39,032 bases of DNA from Candidatus Heimdallarchaeota archaeon. Its GTDB lineage: Archaea; Asgardarchaeota; Heimdallarchaeia; Hodarchaeales; Hodarchaeaceae. Made by a program: the position numbers and the translations under genes. Of the stretch, positions 1 through 9,402 are shown in pieces; position 1 is the stretch's first letter; every line of letters begins with the position of its first letter. The DNA lies in contig CP070695.1 in NCBI GenBank assembly GCA_020353515.1, forward strand, positions 3,888,008-3,927,039, given 5' to 3'. Under the pieces are notes generated by a model. It did not search any database, was not told where the DNA came from, and was given only the letters and a program-made list of their open reading frames with translations.

Positions 1-494
1 CAGTATTCATCAAGCTTATTAGTAGCAATAGGTTGCGAAAAAAGAGTAACTGTCAGGGCATCCGGTGAAATTGTAGAAATTATATCTTTCAGAGAAACAT
101 CTTCCCACAATGCTTCCACTAAATAATCAGATAAAACAAGATTTGGAATTTCTTTTTGTAGATATTTCAGGAAATGATATGATTCTATTTGATAATTTTT
201 CCTAATTAGTCCTTTCTTCGAAAATTCACACTCAAGTCCTTTTAATCGTTGAAATACTGGGATTAGACTACACGAAAAATCTTCTTTGTCAACTATTACG
301 ACCGATGCTATAAATTGCCACGTCATATCAACTGAAAATGATAATCGTCGTTGCCTAAACAAGATTGAATTAAAATGAGATCCTTCATTTGGAATAAGGA
401 TGCTTGCTCCAAGGTTAGATAGCTCCCATTTCCCATATTTTGATAAATATTTGGCAAATGGGACAAGTAATCCATCAGAATATGAGTTGACCAT
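1..494 (-). CDS. Partial protein of unknown function, C-terminus cut by window start
   Basis: The minus strand is open from an ATG at 494 to base 1, giving 164 complete codons. It begins MVNSYSDGLLVPFAKYLSKY and includes the stretch FLKYLQKEIPNLVLSDYLVE. The reading frame opens after a TAG at 549-551, so an earlier non-ATG start is possible. The protein looks soluble, with mixed hydrophobic and charged residues, no signal peptide and no metal motif; I do not recognise the family. It is transcribed away from the exported-protein gene at 716. A TATA-like run lies at about 556-568 on its strand. That the frame is coding is inferred from its length in AT-rich sequence. Confidence 0.55.
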   Translation of the reverse strand, partial: MVNSYSDGLLVPFAKYLSKYGKWELSNLGASILIPNEGSHFNSILFRQRRLSFSVDMTWQFIASVVIVDKEDFSCSLIPVFQRLKGLECEFSKKGLIRKNYQIESYHFLKYLQKEIPNLVLSDYLVEALWEDVSLKDIISTISPDALTVTLFSQPIATNKLDEY

Positions 495-653
495 GCATTT
501 TTCCCAAGAAACACGATTTAAACAACTTAATCTTTCTATTATATCAAACTAAGATTAAATTTTTAAACACTTGGTTGTTAAAGGTTCAAATATTGAGATT
601 TCTGAACATTGCATTAGTAGAAAAAACCAAGATTACCATTTGTTTCGGAAATA

Positions 654-668
654 AATTTTTAAATATTA
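654..668 (+). promoter_or_regulatory. TATA-like box for the exported-protein gene at 716
   Basis: An AT-only run (aatttttaaatatta) lies about 50 bases before the ATG at 716, placing a start site near 690. A purine-rich GGAG at 701-704 could serve as ribosome binding site, although the spacing to the ATG (11 bases) is long. Assigned by composition and position only. Confidence 0.35.
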
Positions 669-715
669 ATGTGTTATATTCACAAACAATCCTAAATGTC
701 GGAGAATGAACTATC

Positions 716-2929
716 ATGAAAAATATACGCTTCTGGATCATGTTTTTGCTCTTTTTTAGTATTATATCTATTCAATCCAGCAATGGATGGATGAACGTAT
801 TTTTAGATTATTCTAATAATTCCGGTGTTTCTTTAAAAACTACTCAAGCAGCTATTTATAAAATTGATCTTCAGGTTACAGCGCCAACAGGATCCACATT
901 ATCTGGTAATACTCCGATTGTTATTAAATTAGCAACACTTGCTGATGAATTTCCTGTTTCTACAGATCCATTCGGTCTAGATACTCCAGATATTTCAGAT
1001 GATCTCAAATGGTCAGCAGTTTATATCACTCATAATGATGAATTAATTCCTAGTCAAGTAGATGATATAGACAACCAAATTGGATTTTCTGAAGATGATG
1101 AATTATTATTTCAATTACCAGAGTCACTAGAACTTGGAAGCGGGGAACATGCCTCCTTCTCGATCTTTTTAGGAACTCAGGAAACAAATTTACCTGATCC
1201 AATCTTTCCTGAGGCGTGCACAGTTTATGAATATACTAAATATGCACAAGTGAAGGAATATTTCGGTGCTGATATGTTGAAAGAGGCGTACTACATTGAA
1301 AATAGCAAGATACAAGCTGCAGCCTTGGCAGATGCTGCTTGGAGTTCTGGAGGTATATACGAATTATCTGTACTTGATGATGAGGGAAATTCTAGGTGGG
1401 ATGCTATTAAACAACGATTCGATCCCAGTTGGGAATCGTGGAAATGGGCTCGTTTTGCCACAGTAGAACAATTTATCGAATTAAATGATAAAGCAGGGAC
1501 AAATAACTTTTTCATACCCAATCCTGAAAGATCTATTATACAGGGGCCAGTTCGGGCTAGAATTCAAATGCAATCAATTCCACCTTATGGAAAACCCGCT
1601 TCAGTTTGGGGGACAATACCTGGAGTTTACGGTTTAGTAACATACGAGGTTTATGCCAACCTACCTTATCTTGATTATACTTTAGCAACAACTGGACCCA
1701 ACGCTGCTGCAAATCCGAACTTGATCATTGAGTTACAAAATAGAGAAAAAGCTCCTGGAGGACAATATAGTCCTTATAAAAGTATTTATGTCCCTGGAGC
1801 AGGATGGAGGCCAAGAAATCCCGACGATCTTTTTCTACATAAAATCTTACCTTCCGAGTTTTCTGAATCATGGTACCTAGAAAAACTAGCACCTGGGGAA
1901 ACTATGTCCCCTTATGAAGAACATTCTGATAAATTAGGATTTGGATTTATTTTTGATATGAATGGATTAACTAACATTACATACAAAAGACCTTCTGAAG
2001 ACATGAAACTGATATATGATCCGTGTGAATTACCTTTACATGCACGCTACTTCCCCTTTGATGTAAGTATCACCCAAGACGCTATAAGCTATATGGAAGA
2101 TAATTTTCAAGAATGGAGTCGTCCCGAGCCTGAATTGGATATATCTGTTTCATTAGTAACTGAACTTCCCTTCGAATATGTCGGTGTAAGTCGTCCTCAT
2201 GTTTCTTTCAATAATGATACTGCCTTGTTACAAATTGAGAACATTACAGCAATGTCAACAGAATATGGATTGATTAATGATACAATTGAATCCACTCATA
2301 CATATAAAGTATTAATCGCAAAATCGAAGGAGGAAACCGGAATTGAAGGAGAGCTTTCTTGGAACTCATCAACATTAACATGGGAAGCTCATGATGTCAG
2401 TCTTGCCTCTCAAACTCGTGATGTTGCTTACGTTGTGGTAGCATATTTCCAAGTGGGTGAAGTTTTAGGGATTAGTCCTTATTCAAAATCCTTCCCTGAG
2501 ATTCCCGACAATACACCTCCTCTCATTAGTAATATTATTCAAACCCCTCCCGCTGATGCAATCATTCTTTCTGCTGATTCAGTGAATGTTTCTGCTATGA
2601 TAACTGATGATACAAAAGTAGAATCAGTTATTCTGAGTTATAACAATGGTACATGGAATAATATTACCATGACATATGGATTCGGTGTTTATACCGCTAC
2701 AATCCCCCCACAGGCTGAAGGGTCAACCATTCAATACCAAATCTTTGCTTATGATAGTGCTGGAAATTTTAATGTTTCAGAAATATTCTCTTATGAAGTA
2801 TCAATTGAGTACCATCTAGGTCAAGGTATAATTCCATTTTTAGGAGCATCTGCTATTCTTGTTGGTGCTGTTATCATTGCTTTGAAAACAACTGGCTTGC
2901 ATAGGCAGAAATACGACGAAGTGGAGTAA
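716..2929 (+). CDS. Exported, membrane-anchored beta-rich protein, paralogue of the next gene
   Basis: This 737-residue protein has an N-terminal hydrophobic signal (about residues 5-22), a long extracellular part and a C-terminal hydrophobic helix (about 705-725) followed by a charged tail, so it should sit outside the cell, anchored at its C-terminus. The N-terminal region contains NTPIVIK, a VDDID-type acidic segment, LLFQLPE and GPVRARIQ. The same blocks occur in the same order in the downstream gene (NTPIIIE, VDDLD, IVFQLPE, GPVRCVLQ), so the two are paralogues. An Ig-like segment starting DNTPPLISN occupies about residues 600-695. Many N-x-S/T sequons are present. The GPVR motif and beta-rich look recall exported proteins of polysaccharide-degrading bacteria (DUF4861-like), but I cannot assign a reaction. 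GH130 and GH4 genes nearby suggest a glycan-related role. Confidence 0.75.
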   Translation: MKNIRFWIMFLLFFSIISIQSSNGWMNVFLDYSNNSGVSLKTTQAAIYKIDLQVTAPTGSTLSGNTPIVIKLATLADEFPVSTDPFGLDTPDISDDLKWSAVYITHNDELIPSQVDDIDNQIGFSEDDELLFQLPESLELGSGEHASFSIFLGTQETNLPDPIFPEACTVYEYTKYAQVKEYFGADMLKEAYYIENSKIQAAALADAAWSSGGIYELSVLDDEGNSRWDAIKQRFDPSWESWKWARFATVEQFIELNDKAGTNNFFIPNPERSIIQGPVRARIQMQSIPPYGKPASVWGTIPGVYGLVTYEVYANLPYLDYTLATTGPNAAANPNLIIELQNREKAPGGQYSPYKSIYVPGAGWRPRNPDDLFLHKILPSEFSESWYLEKLAPGETMSPYEEHSDKLGFGFIFDMNGLTNITYKRPSEDMKLIYDPCELPLHARYFPFDVSITQDAISYMEDNFQEWSRPEPELDISVSLVTELPFEYVGVSRPHVSFNNDTALLQIENITAMSTEYGLINDTIESTHTYKVLIAKSKEETGIEGELSWNSSTLTWEAHDVSLASQTRDVAYVVVAYFQVGEVLGISPYSKSFPEIPDNTPPLISNIIQTPPADAIILSADSVNVSAMITDDTKVESVILSYNNGTWNNITMTYGFGVYTATIPPQAEGSTIQYQIFAYDSAGNFNVSEIFSYEVSIEYHLGQGIIPFLGASAILVGAVIIALKTTGLHRQKYDEVE

Positions 2930-2993
2930 TAGACGCTTCAAACAAAATTATTAAAACTCAAATTGTTTTCCAGACGTTTTTAAGAGAATGGAT

Positions 2994-3014
2994 ACCCATA
3001 TTGGAAACATGGGT
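2994..3014. repeat. Short inverted repeat between the paralogous exported-protein genes
   Basis: ACCCAT (2994-2999) and ATGGGT (3009-3014) form a perfect 6-bp stem around a 9-base loop, 65 bases after the stop of the first gene. It could be a weak hairpin or a regulator site; no strong T-run follows. A TATA-like run for the next gene lies just downstream near 3030-3041. Confidence 0.25.
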
Positions 3015-3111
3015 TGTAATTTTCATTAACTTTAAAAATCAATTCTGATGATGTTAATTTGTTGTTAGAAAAACTAATCTAACAATCACAAACACTTTAG
3101 TGGAGAGTAAA

Positions 3112-4590
3112 ATGAAAAGAAAAAAGCTTACTATCTATACTTTTGCTCTATTTCTTCCATTGTTTCTCTCAGTACTGATCGTACCGACTGTTGTGCGTGC
3201 TGCTGAAGGGACTAAATCTGCGGTAATTACAATTACTGCAGGAGAAGACGGGATAATTGCAAATACTCCGATTATCATAGAACCAGGAGCGTTACCCGAA
3301 GGAATAGAGAACTTGCAGACTGCGATTGTGTATGATGGTGATACAGCATTACCTACACAAGTAGATGACTTGGACGGTGATGATGAGATAGATGAGATTG
3401 TGTTCCAACTCCCTGAAGATCTTGATGCCGATGAAGAAAAGGACTTTTCTCTATATGTCTTAGATGAAGGGGATGATAATGGTCAAGATCCAAGTTCCTC
3501 TATTTCAGCTGAATTTGATGAATACAATGCATCTTACGAAGATTGGCTCCCATCAACCTTGACCGCTAGTTATTCCAATGCCTCAGGAAATGCTCCATCT
3601 GTAGATGAAGTTGGTAATGTCACCTGGATTGAGACTGATTGGGCAGTTATGTGTGTTTACATTTCTGCTGGATGGCGTAAAAGCGCATTCAAACATATTT
3701 ACATGAAAGATGGCGAATGGGATGTAGGTATGGCCCAATGGGATCCATGGGCCAATTGGCGATATCAATGGACTCGAGTGTTTTGGGAAGCTGACAATGG
3801 TTGGCATGACGGTAATGATCATAAGAATACCTCTGATACAGTTGAAATTCTAAAAGTTGGACCAGTTCGATGTGTACTTCAAACTAAATCCGGGATTGGT
3901 TATAAAGGTGATTTTGGAGTTCATGATGATCTCCGTGCACTTAGAACGTTCACTTTTTACAGTGGATTCCCTGGTGTTCACCAGAATATCCGATTAACTG
4001 GTGGCGATGAAGTTGAAGCTTCTAAAGGGATGACAGAGCTATATGGTGGACCCTTACAATTTACTACCAAATTTCTTGATTTTAGTACGGATACCTCCAC
4101 ATCACCATGGTCATATTTCTCAGATGGTAATGGTTTCGATATGGTCTACGCTCTAGGCACACCAAACGAGTCTGGAAACTCTAATCGTGAAAATCCTGAT
4201 GAGCAATTCCTAAATTTAACTAAAATGACAACGACCTACTTTGGGATGTATAGTAGTGATACAAAGAATGGATATATGATTAACTTCGCCCTCGGTGAGA
4301 ATGCAACCGAATTCATTGCAGACCACGTTACATCTATCGATTGGTCTGATGGTGAGATTGTGATTAAACAATCATACGAAAAATTCCCATTAGAAGGAAT
4401 TGACCGTGTTTATGTTCCATTCAGTAGCGCTACCAATCCTAAAACAGAGATTGACACTTTAAACGGGTATTGGACTGTCGACTATGACATGGAAGCTTCT
4501 GAACCAGCTGCTGCTCCAGGTTTTGAGCTTGTAATAACGCTCGTATCTGCTGCCGCTATCGTAATCATCATCCGAAGAAAAAGAGCATAA
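3112..4590 (+). CDS. Exported protein with PGF-CTERM-like tail, paralogue of upstream gene
   Basis: The product has 492 residues from the ATG at 3112. A GTG twelve bases upstream is in frame, but its bases form the GGAG ribosome binding site of the ATG. The N-terminus is a clear signal peptide: basic KRKK, a hydrophobic run, then a likely cleavage after VVRA. The C-terminus reads APGFELVITLV, then a hydrophobic helix and RRKRA. This PGF-helix-basic layout is that of archaeal PGF-CTERM sorting signals, which archaeosortase A processes in known systems. The body shares NTPI, VDDLDGDDEIDE, VFQLPE and GPVR blocks with the preceding paralogue but lacks its Ig-like segment. It is rich in Asp/Glu and in aromatic Trp/Tyr residues, as in carbohydrate-binding or lyase folds. 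The enzymatic role is unknown. Confidence 0.78.
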   Translation: MKRKKLTIYTFALFLPLFLSVLIVPTVVRAAEGTKSAVITITAGEDGIIANTPIIIEPGALPEGIENLQTAIVYDGDTALPTQVDDLDGDDEIDEIVFQLPEDLDADEEKDFSLYVLDEGDDNGQDPSSSISAEFDEYNASYEDWLPSTLTASYSNASGNAPSVDEVGNVTWIETDWAVMCVYISAGWRKSAFKHIYMKDGEWDVGMAQWDPWANWRYQWTRVFWEADNGWHDGNDHKNTSDTVEILKVGPVRCVLQTKSGIGYKGDFGVHDDLRALRTFTFYSGFPGVHQNIRLTGGDEVEASKGMTELYGGPLQFTTKFLDFSTDTSTSPWSYFSDGNGFDMVYALGTPNESGNSNRENPDEQFLNLTKMTTTYFGMYSSDTKNGYMINFALGENATEFIADHVTSIDWSDGEIVIKQSYEKFPLEGIDRVYVPFSSATNPKTEIDTLNGYWTVDYDMEASEPAAAPGFELVITLVSAAAIVIIIRRKRA

Positions 4591-4600
4591 ATAGATCTCC

Positions 4601-4635
4601 TCCCCCTCTTTTTTTCTCTATACTATTTTTCTTTG
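4601..4635 (+). terminator. Pyrimidine/T-rich terminator after the PGF-CTERM gene
   Basis: Directly after the stop at 4590 comes a C/T-rich stretch with a run of seven T (4609-4615) and further T tracts, without a hairpin. Archaeal termination typically occurs at such oligo-T tracts. Confidence 0.5.
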
Positions 4636-4676
4636 TTTATTCTGTTAAAAACTTTTCATTTTTCAGATTTATCTTG

Positions 4677-4892
4677 CTAATCACTTAAAGAAATGTATGT
4701 TTTTCCCTCTATGATGATTTTTTGAATGAGTTGTTTTTGTTCTAGTGCTTTTAATCCTTCGAAAAAGAAGAGGTTGGCTAAAGCAGTCCTTTTTTTTAGT
4801 TCAAGCAGTTGTAAGGGGGAATCGTTACTTTGTAGCGTGTTAAGAATGACTTCTTGGTTTTTTTGGCTAAAATCTTTAGATATTGACATCAT
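4677..4892 (-). CDS. Small winged-helix-like regulator
   Basis: The product has 71 residues. Its order of short helices, a turn (LALANLFFFEGLKALEQKQL-like pattern) and a terminal beta pair (LIQKIIIEGKTYISL) matches a small winged-helix DNA-binding domain. It lies 23 bases after the stop of the GH130 gene on the same strand, so the two are probably co-transcribed, and it may control the glycan genes. No effector domain is present. The assignment rests on predicted secondary structure and position, not on a recognised family motif. The opposite-strand frame over the same bases is low-complexity and looks like a shadow. Confidence 0.5.
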   Translation of the reverse strand: MMSISKDFSQKNQEVILNTLQSNDSPLQLLELKKRTALANLFFFEGLKALEQKQLIQKIIIEGKTYISLSD

Positions 4893-4915
4893 TCGAACAA
4901 CAAATGAGACTTGAT

Positions 4916-5812
4916 TTATAATGCTTGAAGTAGAGTTTTCCTGTCTATCGTTGCTACTGCAATGACTTTATCAGCCCCACCATAGTAAACAAAGAATTTC
5001 TCATCTTTCTCGACCACTCCACAGGTGAACGTTACATTTGGAACGTCCCCTACTCGTTCATAATCTTCCTCGGGAATGAGAATAGGATCATCAATGATAC
5101 TAACGATTTTACTCGGATCCTTCAAATCTAATAGCATTACTCCGAGACTATAATGTAGTTCCTTGTCCACACCGTGATAAAATTCTAACCAACCTTCATC
5201 TGTCTTAATAGGTGGAGCTCCAGCACCAACCTTGAAATCCTGCCATGTATTTGGTAAAGGACCAAAGAGTTTTTGATGATCAGTCCACGTTTTTAGATCT
5301 TTAGAGTAGGCAATCCACATATCAGGTTCAGGAGCCCGATGAATGATTACGTAATTGTCATTGATTTTTTCAGGGAAAAGAACACCATCTTTATTCCGAT
5401 ATTCATTAATGATGGTTCCATGACGTATAAATTCTTTAAAGTCATTCGTCGACGCAATCCCGATATGATAGTCTACATCTCCCGCTGGTACGGGCGTACG
5501 AACAGCTGTGTAAGTGATATAATATTTATCTTTTAGAAAAGTAATCCTAGGGTCTTCCACACCGTATCTCTCAAAATCAAATTCCGGTCTCATGACTGGT
5601 TCATCAAATCTTTCAAAAATATAACCATCTTCGCTTAACGCTAGCCCCAAAGTCGAAATATAGGTATCATAATCTCCTATTGCTCTATAAAGGAGAAGAA
5701 CTTTATCTTGGAAAAGGGTAGCAGCACAATTAAATACCCCCCCCTTTTCCCATTCATGAGCGAGATTTGGTTCAATAATTGGATTTTTATTATAGCGTGT
5801 AAGATAAACCAT
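4916..5812 (-). CDS. GH130 family glycoside phosphorylase/hydrolase
   Basis: The 298-residue protein has a five-bladed beta-propeller pattern typical of GH130: NPIIEPN at the N-terminus, then GVEDPRIT near residue 84 with the presumed catalytic Asp87, and later GAGAPPIKTDEGWLEFYHGV. GH130 enzymes act on beta-mannosides, usually as phosphorylases releasing mannose-1-phosphate; a few are hydrolases. The length matches the family and there is no signal peptide, so it acts in the cytoplasm. A purine-rich GGATGA sits just before the ATG at 5812. The gene lies downstream of the GH4 gene on the same strand and is followed by a small winged-helix gene. Substrate cannot be settled by eye. Family assignment is firm. 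Confidence 0.85.
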   Translation of the reverse strand: MVYLTRYNKNPIIEPNLAHEWEKGGVFNCAATLFQDKVLLLYRAIGDYDTYISTLGLALSEDGYIFERFDEPVMRPEFDFERYGVEDPRITFLKDKYYITYTAVRTPVPAGDVDYHIGIASTNDFKEFIRHGTIINEYRNKDGVLFPEKINDNYVIIHRAPEPDMWIAYSKDLKTWTDHQKLFGPLPNTWQDFKVGAGAPPIKTDEGWLEFYHGVDKELHYSLGVMLLDLKDPSKIVSIIDDPILIPEEDYERVGDVPNVTFTCGVVEKDEKFFVYYGGADKVIAVATIDRKTLLQAL

Positions 5813-5970
5813 TTGTCATCCTTCTTTCAAAGGTTTTCACTTCTCTTCTATTAATTTTTCTTTAATCTTACAAATAATTATTAAGACCTTTGGAAGAATG
5901 AGGTTAAATAGAGTTAACTATTTCTGGAAAAGAAATAATATATCTTTAAATAAAAAAAATCAAAAAGATT

Positions 5971-7332
5971 TCATTTATCATTGAATTGTGGGAGAGACTT
6001 CTTAAATTTCTCTAGATACTCATAAAAAAGGGTTTCTGCTAAATTTAGATCGTTAATCATCGGAAATAAAGCAAAAGCCTGAATACCAGCCTCTATGTCT
6101 CCATTCACAGATGCTTTAGTTATCAATTTTGAAATTGAGATTTCTCTATGACATAAAGCAGCGATTGATTCTGGTAGTCTTCCAACGGATACACCCAGAC
6201 CTCCTCTTTTATTCACTACACAAGGAACTTCAACAACCGAATCCATTGGTAAATTTCTAATTGCTCCATTATTCTCAATATTTAGTGCTGGTTCATAAAA
6301 AGAAGAATCAGTATAAATCTCTGTTATGAGATGTGCAATTCTTTCAGCTGGATCCAATTGCAGGACATCAACGCCAATTTTTCCATTAATTATATTTTTT
6401 ATAGTTTGCCAATTCTTTGCTTTATTTCTGAGATTTTCGTTAAAATCAAAGTGGTATAGATTATACTTATCCCAGTGCTCTTTTTGCGCTGTATAGGGAA
6501 GATATTCAGATAGATGTGTTTCGCCTGGGACAGGCAGTAACTTAAATATTCGGAAAATATGTCTTGTTAAAGCCTCATAACTTGGAGGTACGTTGTCGAT
6601 ATTCAGATGGATTAATGGATAAAGATTTTCTCCATTCGATCTTCTTCGAACTTCCAACATCCATGTAAAATGATTTAATCCAGCTGCCAAGATGTTATAT
6701 TCACTTAAGGCTAGATTTCGGTATTCATGATATCCTAAATTCTGATCTTTTTTAATCCCCAGGTCATTTGCTAGAATGCGTCCTAAAATGTAAAAACCAT
6801 TCCAATATTGATGACAAAAACTAATACAATTAATATTAGCATAATCTTTTGCTGCGTAGTGTATCCTGGATAATGGGTTTGTAAAATTTAATAGCCACGA
6901 GTCTGGTGAAAAATCATGAATATCATTCAATATTGGCATAATGACAGCAAGATTTCTAGCAGTATGACCAAAGGATCCTGGACCACCGTTTTCAGCATAA
7001 TGCCAGATACCAAATTTCTTCGCAATCTTGAAATCCATTTGCCAAGTCTGTTCTCGCTCTACTCCTATTGATAGTATGACAAAATCAGAATTCTCTAACA
7101 CTTTTCTACGATCTGTTTCTGCAAAGAGTTCAATTTTTGATTTATACTGCTCTTTAATCACTTTAGCTAAAGACGCAACTAAATTTAGGGTCTCTTCATT
7201 AATATCGACCATGTAAAGCGAGGCGTTTTGGAGTTTTGGGTCAGATAATATGTCATTTAACGTGACGAAGCAAAAATTAGTGCTTCCTGCTCCTATTACT
7301 ACAATTTTTGGTTCATTTGTCAAAGAAATCAC
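5971..7332 (-). CDS. GH4 family NAD-dependent glycosidase
   Basis: The 453-residue protein opens with a Rossmann motif (VVIGAGSTNF, about residues 11-20) for NAD. It then shows the family signatures NFTNPLSRI (149-157), a Cys-His pair (Cys173-His174, in SFCHQ) that binds the catalytic metal, and GLNHFTW with His221. GH4 enzymes hydrolyse glycosides by a redox-elimination mechanism needing NAD and Mn2+; members act on alpha-glucosides, alpha-galactosides, alpha-galacturonides and 6-phospho-sugars. Length is normal and the protein is cytoplasmic. The ATG at 7332 precedes the NAD motif by the usual short distance. It is divergent from the exported protein at 7504 and upstream of GH130 on the same strand. 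Substrate is unresolved. Confidence 0.85.
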   Translation of the reverse strand: MISLTNEPKIVVIGAGSTNFCFVTLNDILSDPKLQNASLYMVDINEETLNLVASLAKVIKEQYKSKIELFAETDRRKVLENSDFVILSIGVEREQTWQMDFKIAKKFGIWHYAENGGPGSFGHTARNLAVIMPILNDIHDFSPDSWLLNFTNPLSRIHYAAKDYANINCISFCHQYWNGFYILGRILANDLGIKKDQNLGYHEYRNLALSEYNILAAGLNHFTWMLEVRRRSNGENLYPLIHLNIDNVPPSYEALTRHIFRIFKLLPVPGETHLSEYLPYTAQKEHWDKYNLYHFDFNENLRNKAKNWQTIKNIINGKIGVDVLQLDPAERIAHLITEIYTDSSFYEPALNIENNGAIRNLPMDSVVEVPCVVNKRGGLGVSVGRLPESIAALCHREISISKLITKASVNGDIEAGIQAFALFPMINDLNLAETLFYEYLEKFKKSLPQFNDK

Positions 7333-7503
7333 AATTATTAGCTATTCATTTAATTATCTACAATTCAAAGAATTTGATGACTGAATTTCTTGTAAAATAA
7401 CTTAAAAATACAAATATCAATGACATTTAAAATATTTGAATGTTCTTTTAATAGTAGTAATTTGCTATAGTAAAAAGAAGAAAATCATTGATTAGGGATG
7501 AAA

Positions 7504-9402
7504 ATGCAGGTTTTGCGAATCCAAACTATAACACAGGGACGATTGGCGCGTAGTACGGTTGTTTTTTTTGTGATAGTGCTTATTGCAATTTCAGGACTCT
7601 TTATCAGGTCAGTATTGATTAATTACAATAGACAATCGGGTGAATCAGAGGAACCAGGTCAAATTAAAAGGGTTGAGCTTATGCCAAATCTCCCTGAACC
7701 GTTTCAAATGAGAGATTGGAGGCAGGTGGCTCGAGATTATGATGCATTCGTTTTTAACTTTAGTAAGACTGGTGAGTATCTTCCATTAATCAGCTGGGAT
7801 ACCAATCACCAGAATTTTGATCGAGATACTTTTAGTATTCCTTCTCACGTCGGCAGATCTCCAGCAGATGAAGCCATCAACTGCATGGCTGCAGTACTGA
7901 GTGCAACGCTTGTTGGAATAGATAAAAGTAATCAAAGTGGTTATAACTGGGTTGAAATGTGTGAGAACTGGTATAATATTGATACTGAACAATTTATTTA
8001 CTTGAATAATCGTCATGCAGTTGCAAGTTCCAGTTTTTGGTATGTACTTTTCCCTAATTTGATATTTTATCAGCTAGCATATTATTATCCAGAGGTTGGT
8101 GATTTCCAAAATGAAATTCGTGTTGTTGCTAATCGATGGTATGATGCTTGTGTCGCTTTAGGTGGTAGCGCTAATCCATGGAGTTTACCTAATTTCGCTC
8201 ATACAGCTTTAGATTTTAATACAATGCAACCTGTTTACCGTGGGTGGAGGGAACCTGATGCAGCGGCAGCTGTTGCGTGGCTCGAGTACATCGCTTATTT
8301 GAAAGAGAATGACCCTAAATATTTACTTGCTGCAGATTGGTGTTTAAAATTCTTGAATAAACTAACTTACAATCCTCTTTATGAAGTTTTACTACCATAT
8401 GGTGCCTATATCGCAGCACGAATGAACGCAGAACTGGGTAAAACTTATAATACACATAAGCTCATCAATTGGTGTTTTGGACCCGGTGATCATCAAGCAC
8501 GATTCGGTTGGGGTGTAATTACACAGAAGTGGGGTGATTACGATTGTCATGGTTTGCATGGTAGTATTACTGATGGTGGGGGTTATGCTTTTGCTATGGG
8601 TACTTATGAGAATGTAGGGTGTTTAGTACCTATAGTTAGGTATGATGATCGATATGCACGAGCTATAGGAAAATATGTGTTAAATGCAGCCAATGCAGCA
8701 CGATTGTTCTTTGGAAATGGATTAGATGCCGATCATCAAGACGGTTATGACTGGATAGAGGTAAATGATCCAGATTATTGTATTGGTTATGAAGCTCTCC
8801 GAAAAACATGGAACGACAAAAGTCCTTTTGCAACTGGTGATGCAATCAAAGGAGGATGGGGCCCAACTAATCTTGGTCTCTATGGAAGTTCTCATGTAGG
8901 TATTTTTGGAGGTATTATCTCCCCCACAAACGATGAAAAAATCTTACAGTTGGACTGTTTAATAACAGATTATTACCATGATGAAGCTTATCCTACTTAC
9001 CTTTATTACAATCCATATGATGTAACCAAAATGGTGGAAATCAATGTAGGATTAGAAGCGATGAGTCTATATGACACTATAACTGAAGAATTCTTAGCAA
9101 CAAATGTTTCAGGTTTAGCTTCATTTCAACTTCCAGCAGATTCCGCTGCCGTGATTGTTGTGGTTCCTGTTGATGGAATTATGACTTATGAAGGAACTAA
9201 AACACTTATTAATAACATAACAGTCGATTATGAACCAGTTGTGGTAGAAACAAGTACAACAACGTCAAGTTCGATTACTTTAATAAGTCCAACAACATCT
9301 CAATCTACTAAAGCAGAAACAAGTCCGTTCTCTAATTTTCTAATGACCTTATGTTTTCTTATTACACTCTGTTATTTTTCTCTTAGAAAAAGGAACACCT
9401 AG
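7504..9402 (+). CDS. Exported alpha/alpha-toroid-like protein with Ser/Thr linker and C-terminal anchor
   Basis: I place the start at the ATG at 7504 because AGGG sits just ahead of it; an in-frame ATG lies at 7498. A hydrophobic segment near residues 18-40 acts as signal or anchor. The body is helix-rich, with aromatic and acidic motifs such as GWREPDAAAAVAWLEY, GDYDCHGLHGSITDGGGYAF and GWGPTNLGLYGSSH. This resembles the (alpha/alpha) toroids of several glycosidase and lyase families, though I cannot name one. A short beta domain follows, then a Thr/Ser-rich linker (about residues 570-600), a hydrophobic helix and RKRNT, the usual archaeal surface-anchor layout. It diverges from the GH4 gene and probably belongs to the same glycan-processing region. 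Catalytic residues cannot be assigned by eye. Confidence 0.75.
   Translation: MQVLRIQTITQGRLARSTVVFFVIVLIAISGLFIRSVLINYNRQSGESEEPGQIKRVELMPNLPEPFQMRDWRQVARDYDAFVFNFSKTGEYLPLISWDTNHQNFDRDTFSIPSHVGRSPADEAINCMAAVLSATLVGIDKSNQSGYNWVEMCENWYNIDTEQFIYLNNRHAVASSSFWYVLFPNLIFYQLAYYYPEVGDFQNEIRVVANRWYDACVALGGSANPWSLPNFAHTALDFNTMQPVYRGWREPDAAAAVAWLEYIAYLKENDPKYLLAADWCLKFLNKLTYNPLYEVLLPYGAYIAARMNAELGKTYNTHKLINWCFGPGDHQARFGWGVITQKWGDYDCHGLHGSITDGGGYAFAMGTYENVGCLVPIVRYDDRYARAIGKYVLNAANAARLFFGNGLDADHQDGYDWIEVNDPDYCIGYEALRKTWNDKSPFATGDAIKGGWGPTNLGLYGSSHVGIFGGIISPTNDEKILQLDCLITDYYHDEAYPTYLYYNPYDVTKMVEINVGLEAMSLYDTITEEFLATNVSGLASFQLPADSAAVIVVVPVDGIMTYEGTKTLINNITVDYEPVVVETSTTTSSSITLISPTTSQSTKAETSPFSNFLMTLCFLITLCYFSLRKRNT

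Noticed and set aside
323..514. 63-residue minus-strand frame
   Set aside because: It overlaps the longer minus-strand frame from 494 to the window edge, which reads more like protein and continues out of the window.
9400..9402. TAG read through as pyrrolysine, joining the exported protein to the protease-like frame
   Set aside because: The upstream protein already ends with a complete anchor helix and RKRNT tail, and the downstream frame has its own anchor. Same-frame adjacency has a one-in-three chance. No Pyl genes are in the window.
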